DNA of 64,000 nucleotides from Physella acuta. Lineage: Eukaryota; Mollusca; Gastropoda; Physidae. The notes below the pieces were generated by a model. It had not been told where the DNA came from. It saw nothing but the letters and a program-made list of their open reading frames with translations, and searched no databases. Of the stretch, positions 13,791-25,700 are shown piece after piece. A program made the translations under genes and the position numbers. The first letter of the stretch is position 1, and every line of letters begins with the position of its first letter. The stretch is from contig NW_026731891.1 in the NCBI RefSeq assembly GCF_028476545.1, positions 312,501 to 376,500 on the forward strand. The letters are read 5' to 3'.

Positions 13791-16700
13791 TAGCCGTCCC
13801 GGCCAGGCCCTGCTCTGGCTTCTGTGAAAAACCTTTCTGTTAACGACCATTACCTGTGTGTTTAGTAATCATCATAAACCCGGCATTGCCCACCCAAACC
13901 ACAACCAACCAAAACAACAAAACGCAAACATAACGCTAACACAATTACAAATACAAACGAAAACAAAAACCTAACAACAAACCCAACCACAACCACAAAC
14001 ACCAATACAAACACAAAGAAAAAACAAACAAAAAAGCAAACGAAAACAAAAACCTAACAACAAACCCAACCACAAACACCAATACCAACAAAAAAAAAAA
14101 AAAACGAAAAAGCAAACGAAAACAAACCAAATCCAAACGCAAAACCAACCAAAAACACAAATACAAACCCAAACAAAAAAACACAAACAAAAACGAAAAA
14201 AGAAAGAACGAAAACAAACCAAATCCAAACGCAAAACCAACCAAAAACACAAATACAAACCCAAACAAAAAAAACACAAACAAAAACGAAAAAAGAAAGA
14301 ACAAAAACGAACCAAATCAAAACGCAACCACTAACGCAAACCCACCTAAACACAAAGAAAACACTAACGCGAACATAAACGCCCGGGGCAGAATCGCCTG
14401 TTTTAGCTTAATAAACGACTATAGTACCCCAACTTATTCATAGTTTTTGCACTCACTTAAACGAACGCGCCTGTTTCAATTTAATGAACAATTATAATAC
14501 TCCAAGCTTATCCGTAAAATACCTAAAACATTTGCACTTGATCAATCCCCGCTAATTATGTAATTATTTTTTTCCCAACACCAAAACAAAGTAATTAAAA
14601 AGTAAATGCTTTTCAACTAATGCAATGGTTTCATAAAGGGAAGTAATTGTGTTTTGCCTAATTTATCAAAGGGAAGTAAGCGCTATAGGACTAAATAAAA
14701 ACATAATTAGAATTTTTGTAAAAGATGATATTTTTTTAAAACTTGTGTTTAATGAACATGCCGACAATTATTACTATAATTTGAAAAATGAAAATGATTT
14801 CCCAACACTTTTAATAGTAATTTTTTAACTCATAAATTTAGACAACTGCGCACGATAATTGATCTAACACTTAAATCCGTAGAAATGCCAACGACAAACA
14901 TATGCGTTACAGAATTGAGCTTTATATATTAGATATATATAGATATATATATATATATGTATACATATATATGTATACATATATATATATATATATATGT
15001 TTATATGTGTATATGAGTGAGTATATGTGTATATGAGTGAGTATATTTAATACATACATATCAATACATAAATATAAACTTATATATATATATATATACA
15101 CAAGATGTTCTGGCTAATGTCCCATGTAGGCTATGGTGTGATGGTGTTTTAATGTGGGTAATGTTACCCCTATACTGTGAAGAAAATGTTACCCCTATAA
15201 TGTGAAGAAAATGTTACCCCTATACTGTGAAGAAAATGTTACCCCTATACTGTGAAGAAAATGTTACCCCTATAATGTGAAGAAAATGTTACCCCTATAC
15301 TGTGAAGAAAATGTTACCCCTATACTGTGAAGAAAATGTTACCCCTATACTGTGAAGAAAAGGGTCCTAGACACTGGGGATGATGCTTGCATCTGGAACC
15401 ATAGTTCACCAACAAAAGGAGAATAACAAAATTAAGTAGGCCCCATAACAGTACCTTGACCGGGCTTCGTGATAAATACAGACTGAATTATAATTGTATT
15501 CTAGGTTTTTGAGCACTGCGGAATACTTTAACAATATTTATAAAATCTTGTTTTAATTAAATTATATCCTAATTTTGCCTATTCCCATGTAAAGAAACAA
15601 AGAATATGTGCCAACACAAATGCTGTTGAATATGCCCAATACATATATTGTAGAATATATGCTAGTATTGTTGTAGAATATGTGCCAATACAAATGCTGT
15701 AGAATTTATGCCAATACAAATGTTGTAGAATATGTGCCAATACAAATGTAGAATATGTGCTAATACAAATGCTGTAGAATATATGCCAATATAAATGTTG
15801 TAGAATATGTGCCAATACAAATGTAGAATATGTGCCAATACAAATGTTGTAGAACATGTGCCAATACAATGGTGTAGAACATGTGCCAATACAAATGTAG
15901 AACATGTGCCAATACAAATGTTGTAGAACATGTGCCAATACAAATGTTGTAGAATATGTGCCAATACAAATGTAGAATATGTGCCAATACAAATGTAGAA
16001 CATGTGCCAATACAAATGTTGTAGAATATGTGCCAATACAAATGTAGAATATGTGCCAATACAAATGTAGAATATGTGCCAATACAAATGTTGTAGAATA
16101 TGTGCCAATACAAATGTAGAATATGTGCCAATACAAATGTAGAATATGTGCCAATACAAATGTAGAATATGTGCCAATTGTGACCTACTTAGGTCTGTTT
16201 GGCTTTATATATATTTAATCTCCTGAGTTGTATTTGTCCTTGGGAGAATTGTCAGTTCACTGGTACAACCCGGTCAACTGAACGCTGTCACATCATGTGA
16301 TTGTAAGTTTAATCCCTGGCAGAACCTCATCCAATGGACTTGCGACCGTGAGGATCCTTGACTGACCCTCAACCAATAGTCGTAAGACTTTTGAGTTATT
16401 TCCCCTTACTCTGAGTTGTATTTAATCACGGGATTTTCAAGTCCAGAGGCCGCCAGATTGACCTAGGGACCAGGAGAGGTGTGCCTGTGGTTAGGTACGC
16501 CATTTTGCAGTATGGTCATTATGTGACATTATTTTCACCTTTTGTATAAGGGATTATGTGACTAGTTGTAGTTTACTGAATGTGTGTTCTGGTGTATTAT
16601 TACACCTTTTTGACTATCGGTGATAGTTTAACCTGTATAAGGATTTCTATTGTTGTAGAGGCAAATTGTCTCTCCTTGGTCTTTTGTTGTAATTATTATG

Positions 16701-19700
16701 AGGCAATTCAGTTGTGTGTAGTAATGATTTATCACAGCTGTGATATTGTGATTTTTCTCAAACTGTAAGTTGGAGTTGAGTTTATTTATATTACACTGAG
16801 AATCTGTACATTTTGATCTTACCTAGTGTCATTATCTTGTACATAAATTAAAAAGGTATTCATAGTTTAAGGCGTGTGAGTCTCTTTGATTTGTCGTGAT
16901 TTACCCCTAGACTGCATTAACGAGCTCACGGCAAGTTGTTGAGATTCCGTTACAACGTCTTCTATCGGTACCATACCAAACGAACCTGGGGCGTCCGCTT
17001 CCTCCGCGGCTGTCGGAGGTCGGACATAACACAATACAAATGTTGTAGAATATATGCCAATACAAATGTTGTAGAACATGTGCCAATACAAATGTTGTAG
17101 AACATGTGCCAATACAAATGTTGTAGAACATGTGCCAATACAAATGTAGAATATGTGCCAATACAAATGTTGTAGAATATGTGCCAATGCAAATGTAGAA
17201 TATGTGCCAATACAAATGTAGAATATGTGCCAATACAAATGTTGTAGAACATGTGCCAATACAAATGTTGTAGAACATGTGCCAATACAAATGTTGTAGA
17301 ACATGTGCCAATACAAATGTTGTAGAATATGTGCCAATACAAATGTAGAATATGTGCCAATACAAATGTAGAATATGTGCCAATACAAATGTTGTAGAAT
17401 ATGTGCCAATACAAATGTTGTAGAATATGTGCCAATACAAATGTTGCAGAATATGTGCCAATACAAATGTAGAATATGTGCCAATACAAATGTAGAATAT
17501 GTGCCAATACAAATGTTGTAGAATATATGCCAATACAAATGTTGTAGAACATGTGCCAATACAAATGTAGAATATGTGCCAATACAAATATTGTAGAACA
17601 TGTGCCAATACAAATGTTGTAGAATATGTGCCAATACAAATGTAGAATATGTGCCAATACAAATGTAGAATATGTGCCAATACAAATGTTGTAGAATATG
17701 TGCCAATACAAATGTTGTAGAATATGTGCCAATACAAATGTAGAATATGTGCAAATACAAATGTAGAATATGTGCCAATACAAATGTTGTAGAATATATG
17801 CGAATACAAATGTTGTAGAACATGTGCCAATACAAATGTTGTAGAACATGTGCCAATACAAATGTTGTAGAACATGTGCCAATACAAATGTAGAATATGT
17901 GCCAATACAAATGTTGTAGAACATGTGCCAATACAAATGTTGTAGAACATGTGCCAATACAAATGTTGTAGAATATGTGCCAATACAAATGTTGCAGAAT
18001 ATGTGCCAATACAAATGTAGAATATGTGCCAATACAAATGTAGAATATGTGCCAATACAAATGTAGAATATGTGCCATTACAAATGTTGTAGAATATGTG
18101 CCAATACAAATGTTGTAGAATATGTGCCAATACAAATGTTGCAGAATATGTGCCAATACAAATGTAGAATATGTGCCAATACAAATGTAGAACATGTGCC
18201 AATACAAATGTAGAATATGTGCCAATACAAATGTTGTAGAATATATGCCAATACAAATATTCACTACTGGTGTGCTTAAGTGTTCACAAACAAGTATCAA
18301 CTAATTTTGTGACTTGGGAGCTGCAATTGATGAGTTTGAAAAGCAGGTACCTGCAAGTCTTAGAATACTCTGTGTGAGGGCCAGAAGACCAGAGTTGAAG
18401 AGAAGACTAAGGCTGTTGGAGTAGTGTTCTGCCACCAGTAGGCCAAGTGTGGCCAACAGAAACCTTGAACAAGGGAGGGCACCCAAACTCAGACGTTCCT
18501 TGAGGAATAAAAAAAAAGTGTAAAACTATTTGGAATGTGAATACAATTCAAATTGAAAGTGTAAATGACAAGATTGATATCTAACCTACTTAATCTAATC
18601 ATAATGCTAGACGTTAAAGACATTTTCGCCCCTCATTTTCACTACTTTTTAAAAAAAATAATTTTTAATTTCTTTAACAGAAGAAAGATTTTCTGGGCTT
18701 CTCATCCAGCTCATGGGGGTTGGCGTGGTCGAGTCGGTACAGCTCATGGTTGCTAAACCGAAAAGTCTCAAGTTCGAACCCTTGGGCAGATGAGGCTCAT
18801 TAGCTGGGGACAGCCACTCTTCTAGGAGAGACAACTCCAAAATTAAACAACTGCTGCCTTGTAGTTTGTTCTTAGTTGGACAAAGGCTATGGAAGCAAAT
18901 CCAAAAAGAAAAGCAAGCTGAAATCGTAGTCAATGGCCTCAATGGCGCATAACCAGTTGACACAGATCCTTAATTGTGATGGAAGCATGGTCGAGTCGGC
19001 AACGCTCATGGTTGATAAATTCGAAAACAAGTCTCGAGTTCAAACCTACTGGCAGATAAGGCTCGATCGCTTCCAACACTAAAAATTAAGAACGAAGAAG
19101 AAGATCCAGCTCAGGGCTTCTCATCCAACTCAGGGTTTCTCATCCTCAGGGCTTCTCATCCAACTCAGGGCTTCTCATCCTCAGGGCTTCTCATCCAACT
19201 CAGGGCTTCTCATCCAACTCAGGGCTTCTCATCCAACTCAGGGTTTCTCATCCTCAGGGCTTCTCATCCAACTCAGGGTTTCTCATCCTCAGGGCTTCTC
19301 ATCCAACTCAGGGTTTCTCATCCAACTCAGGACTTCTCATCCAACTCAGGGCTTCTCATCCAACTCAGGACTTCTCATCCAACTCAGGCGGGCTTCTCAT
19401 CCAACTCAGGACTTCTCATCCAACTCAGGGCTTCTCATCCAACTCAGGGCTTCTCATCCAACTCAGGCGGGCTTCTCATCCAACTCAGGGCTTCACATTG
19501 CTGCTGAAATTGACCTGTAGACGAGGTGACTAACCTTAGTTCCTGATGGAGTGCAGACAAGAGCTGGGTTAATGCCACGAAGTTTGAACATGAGGTCTGC
19601 CTGGAGGACATGTTGCCGCAGCTCCTGGACTGCCCATCTGTACAGCTCTGCAAATGTCATCTCCAGAAGAATGCGATCACAAGGGGGGATCAGTTTCACA

Positions 19701-22700
19701 TCTGTTAAGCAGTGGGGGAGGGGGGAGCTGGGGAGAAAAAAGCTTTTCTACAAGGAGTCTAGGCTAGGATTGTTGTAAGATAGAAAGTTGTTGAATTGTA
19801 GAAAGTTGTTGTCGAATTGTAGAAAGTTGTTGTTGAATTATAGAAAGTTGTTGTAGAATTGTAGAAAGTTGTTGTTGAATTGTAGAAAGTTGTTGTTGAA
19901 TAGTAGAATGTTGTTGTAGAATTGCAGAAAGTTGTTGTTGAATGGTAGAAAGTTGTTGTAGAATGGTAGAAAGTTGTTGTTGAATGGTAGAAAGTTGTTG
20001 TAGAATGATAGAAAGTTGTTGTAGAATGGTAGAAAGTTGTTGTAGAATGGTATAAAGTTGTTGTTAGTATGGTATAAAGTTATTGTAAGCTAGAAAAAAC
20101 TTCAATGGCTGACTGTTGCTTGGAGGCGACTGTTCGAAGTCCCTGCCATCCACACAAGATGCTGTATTTGACAGATGGAATCAGATGCTGCTTGTACACT
20201 AGAGCCAGGATGTTTTGGATACCCTGAAGTCTAAGCTCAGCTCTGGTTACCTACAAAATACAACACATCTATTGAAATGATCAGAGCAGTAAGAAAATGA
20301 GGGGCTTTCCATATGAGATAATTGAGCTGAGCAGACCTGATGGTGAAGAGATCTGCGCAGTTTTTCAATGTCCACAGGGTGCTGGTACAGTACAAAGTCC
20401 ACAATACGATTGACCAGAGTCATCTCTGCCTTACAGCCGGTCATCCTCTGCCTCAACCAGCGCATCTTCTGGCTGTTTGTGATCACTTTAACCACCTGCT
20501 CCCAGGGGTCTTCCTGCAACAAACCAGTTTGTCACATCACAGGTCAGGTCACAAGTTTTGTCACATCACAGGTCAGGTCACAAGTTTTGTCACATCACAG
20601 GTCAGGTCACAAGATTTGTGACATCACAGGTCAGGTCACAAGTTTTGTGACATCACAGGTCAGGTCACAAGTTTTGTGACATCACAGGTCAGGTCAAATG
20701 TTTTTTGACATCACTCACATGTCAAGTTACATAATATTTTATTTAATCAGTCACTTACACTTTATTGTGTCACAATTTGACATCACATTTCATGTCATTT
20801 GCTAGATAACTTACATCTTTATCTTTGGCAGGTGGTTTTCTACTATTTTTTCTTTCCTTGGTTTGTAGGTCCTTCTCCTCAATCTTGATGTCCTCTATGG
20901 CCAGGACATCCCCAGCACTGTCCTCCTTCTTGATGTCCATCTCCTGCTTCTCTTCCCTCTCATCATTTTCTTTCATCTCCTTGCCCTGTGACACACCTTC
21001 TTTCTCCTCGCTATCCTTAGCGTCCCCCTCCCCCCCTACAGCCTCACCTAACAGAGAGTCTGTCTCTTCACTCTCTTTGTCCTCATCTACATTTTCTTCC
21101 ATCTTATCTGCAGAAAAAACAAACTCTCAAGATTGGACAAGTAACAATACAAATGGTTTACACTGGGGCATGACTCAATCAACTGACTTGAGAGAATCAA
21201 CTGACTTTTAACTGACTTGAGTGAATCAACTGACTTTTAACTGACCTGAGTGAATCAACTGACTTTTAACTGACAAGTGAATCAACTGACTTTTAACTGA
21301 CTTGAGTGAATCAACTGACTTTTAACTGACTTGAGAGAATCAACTGACTTTGAACTGACTTGAGTGAATCAAGTGACTTGTAACAAAAAGTGATGCTGTA
21401 AGGTTTTACTTTTCTTCTTGTCCTCCAGGAGTCTGGTGATGACCTCCCTCCATCTGGGAACTGACCTCAGCAAACTGGAGCGGGTCAGAAGGTTCAACTC
21501 ATCCCCGCAGGCTGGACGCAGCTCATTGAAGAGAAAGAGACAGCGCTCAATGACAGGTGCACACACTTCCTTGTAGGACCTGCCTTGGTCCTGGTGGGCC
21601 TGGGGATAAGATCATTACACTATTATCTTGGTGGGCCTGGGGACAAGATCTTTATTATCTTGGTGGGCCTGGGGACAAGATCTTTATTATCTTGGTGGGC
21701 CTGGGGACAAGATCTTTATTATCTTGGTGGGCCTGGGGACAAGATCTTTACACTACTATCTTGGTGGGCCTGGGGACAAGATCTTTATCTTGGTGGGCCT
21801 GGGGACAAGATCTTTACACTACTATCTTGGTGGGCCAGGGGACAAGATCTTTACACTACTATCTTGGTGGGCCTGGGGAAAAGATCTTTATTATCTTGGT
21901 GGGCCAGGGGACAAGATCTTTATTATCTTGGTGGGCCTGGGGACAAGATCTTTATCTTGGTGGGCCTGGGGACAAGATCTTTATTATCTTGGTGGGCCTG
22001 GGGACAAGATCTTTATTATCTTGGTGGGCCTGGGGACAACGTCTTTATTATCTTGGTGGGCCTGGGGACAAGATCTTTACATTACTATCTTGGTGGGCCA
22101 GGGGACAAGATCTTTACATTACTATCTTGGTGGGCCTGGGGACAAGATCTTTATTATCTTGGTGGGCCTGGGGACAAGATCTTTACACTACTATCTTGGT
22201 GGGCCTGGGGACAAGATCTTTATTATCTTGGTGGGCCAGGGGACAAGATCTTTATTATCTTGGTGGGCCAGGGGACAAGATCTTTACACTACTATCTTGG
22301 TGGGCCTGGGGACAAGATCTTTATTATCTTGGTGGGCCAGGGGACAAGATCTTTATTATCTTGGTGGGCCTGGGGACAAGATCTTTATTATCTTGGTGGG
22401 CCTGGGGACAAGATCTTTACACTACTATCTTGGTGGGGCAGGGGACAAGATCTTTACACTACTATCTTGGTGGGCCTGGGGACAAGATCTTTATTATCTT
22501 GGTGGGCCAGGGGACAAGATCTTTATTATCTTGGTGGGCCAGGGGACAAGATCTTTACACTACTATCTTGGTGGGCCTGGGGACAAGATCTTTATTATCT
22601 TGGTGGGCCAGGGGACAAGATCTTTATTATCTTGGTGGGCCAGGGGACAAGATCTTTACACTACTATCTTGGTGGGCCTGGGGACAAGATCTTTACACTA

Positions 22701-25700
22701 CTATCTTGGTGGGCCTGGGGACAAGATCTTTACACTACTATCTTGGTGGGCCAGGGGACAAGATCTTTATTATCTTGGTGGGCCTGGGGACAAGATCTTT
22801 ACACTACTATCTTGGTGGGCCTGGGGACAAGATCTTTACACTACTATCTTGGTGGGCCTGGGGACAAGATCTTTATTATCTTGGTGGGCCTGGGGACAAG
22901 ATCTTTACACTACTATCTTGGTGGGCCTGGGGACAAGATCTTTACACTACTATCTTGGTGGGCCTGGGGACAAGATCTTTATTATCTTGGTGGGCCTGGG
23001 GACAAGATCTTTACACTACTATCTTGGTGGGCCTGGGGACAAGATCTTTATTATCTTGGTGGGCCAGGGGACAAGATCTTTATTATCTTGGTGGGCCTGG
23101 GGACAAGATCTTTATTATCTTGGTGGGCCTGGGGACAAGATCTTTACACTACTATCTTGGTGGGCCAGGGGACAAGATCTTTACACTACTATCTTGGTGG
23201 GCCTGGGGACAAGATCTTTATTATCTTGGTGGGCCAGGGGACAAGATCTTTATTATCTTGGTGGGCCAGGGGACAAGATCTTTACACTACTATCTTGGTG
23301 GGCCTGGGGACAAGATCTTTACACTACTATCTTGGTGGGCCTGGGGACAAGATCTTTACACTACTATCGTGGTGGGCCAGGGGACAAGATCTTTATTATC
23401 TTGGTGGGCCTGGGGACAAGATCTTTACACTACTATCTTGGTGGGCCTGGGGACAAGATCTTTACACTACTATCTTGGTGGGCCAGGGGACAAGATCTTT
23501 ACATTACTATCTTGGTGGGCCAGGGGACAAGATCTTTACACTACTATCTTGGTGGGCCAGGGGACAAGATCTTTACACTACTATCTCAATGTCCACACCT
23601 ACCAATGTCCACACCTACCAATGTCCACACCTACCAATGTCCACACCTACCAATGTCCACACCTACCAATGTCCACACCTACCAATGTCCACACCTACCT
23701 ATGTCCACACCTACCAATGTCCACACCTACCTATGTCCACACCTACCAATGTCCACACCTACCTATGTCCACACCTACCTATGTCCACACCTACCAATGT
23801 CCACACCTACCTACCTAGGTCCTTGGCAGAAGTATGTGTGGACATAGGTTGGTCTACATATTCCTCAGGATCGATGACAAAAACCTACCTATGTGTGAGT
23901 TGAGCTATGACAAAAACCTACCTTTATGAGTGAGTGTTTGGTCTGACAAACCTACCTTTATGAGTGAGTGTTTGGTCTGACATAAACCTACCTTTATGAG
24001 TGAGTGTTTGGTCTGACAAACCTATCTTTATGAGTGAGTGTTTGGTCTGACATAAACCTACCTTTATGAGTGAGTGTTTGGTCTGACATAAACCTACCTT
24101 TATGAGTGAGTGTTTGGTCTCACATAAACCTACCTTTATGAGTGAGTGTTTGGTCTGACATAAACCTACCTTTATGTGTGAGTTGACAAAAACCTACCTT
24201 TATGAGTGTGTTTGGTCTGACATAAACCTACCTTTATGAGTGAGCGTTTGGTCTGACATAAACCTACCTTTATGAGTGAGCGTTTGGTCTGACAAAAACC
24301 TACCTTTATGAGTGAGCGTTTGGTCTGACATAAACCTACCTTTATGTGTGAGTTGACAAAAACCTACCTTTATGAGTGAGCGTTTGGTCTGACAAAAACC
24401 TACCTTTATGAGTGAGTGTTTGGTCTGACATAAACCTACCTTTATGAGTGAGCGTTTGGTCTGACAAAAACCTACCTTTATGAGTGAGTGTTTGGTCTGA
24501 CATAAACCTACCTTTATGAGTGAGTGTTTGGTCTGACAAAAACCTACCTTTATGAGTGAGCGTTTGGTCTGACAACAACCTACCTTTATGAGTGAGTGTT
24601 TGGTCTGACATAAACCTACCTTTATGAGTGAGCGTTTGGTCTGACAACAACCTACCTTTATGAGTGAGCGTTTGGTCTGACATACAACTCTACACAACTC
24701 TGCCATTGATTTGGGCATGGCCAGCTTGCTCCCACTTTGTCCACTCTCTACCAAACTCAGCACCACATAGCCCAGGTCACAGTGTTTCAGTAGGACAGCC
24801 AGTAGTAATCTACAATTACAGAGCTTAATATTTCATCACAGAGCTTAAGCTACAATCACATAGCTTAATCTACAATCACAGAGCTTAATCTACAATCACA
24901 GAGCTTAATCTACAATCTCAGAGCTTAAGCTACAATTACTTAGCTTAAACTACAGTCAAAGAGCTTTGTTTACAATCATAGAGGTCATTATAGCACAATA
25001 AGGTAGCATAGACTAATAACATAGAACAGACTACTGAGGTAGCATAGACTACAGAGGTAACATAGACTACTGAGGTAGCATAGACTACTGAGGTAGCATA
25101 GAATACAGAGGTAGCATAGAATACAGAGGTAGCATAGACTACAGAGGTAGCATAGACTACTGAGGTAGCATAGAATACAGAGGTAGCATAGACTACAGAG
25201 GTAGCATAGACTACAGAGGTAGCATAGACTACTGAGGTAGCATAGAATACAGAGGTAGCATAGAATACAGAGGTAGCATAGACTACAGAGGTAACATAGA
25301 CTACTAAGGTAGCATAGACTACTGAGGTAGCATAGAATACAGAGGTAGCATAGACTACAGAGGTAACATAGACTACTGAGGTAGCATAGACTACTGAGGT
25401 AGCATAGAATACAGAGGTAGCATAGACTACAGAGGTAGCATAGACTACAGAGGTAGCATAGACTACTGAGGTAGCATAGACTACTGAGGTAGCATAGAAT
25501 ACAGAGGTAGCATAGACTACAGAGGTAGCATAGACTACAGAGGTAGCATAGACTACTGAGGTAGCATAGAATACAGAGGTAGCATAGACTACAGAGGTAG
25601 CATAGACTACAGAGGTAGCATAGACTAATGACGTAGAACAGACTACAGAGGTAGCATAGACTACACAAACTACAGAGGTAGCATAGACTACAGAGGTAGC

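Noticed and set aside
13945-14353. Phe/Val-rich minus-strand frames that look like membrane proteins
   Set aside because: Low-complexity AAACAAAAAC-type interior of a Helitron-like element, open in all three frames.
16867-18300. Minus-strand frames of 356-477 codons ([14 protein letters not shown] repeats)
   Set aside because: By-product of a stop-free minisatellite; all minus frames are open and the frame even crosses the solo LTR end.
18722-18795. Functional tRNA gene
   Set aside because: The tRNA-like boxes belong to a SINE head that is present in three copies with target duplications; the fold is degenerate.
21557-23903. Three overlapping plus-strand frames of 739-772 codons ([18 protein letters not shown] repeats)
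   Set aside because: They are all three frames of one stop-free 32/37-bp minisatellite inside a HERC2 intron, with a period not a multiple of three and no promoter, start context or homology.
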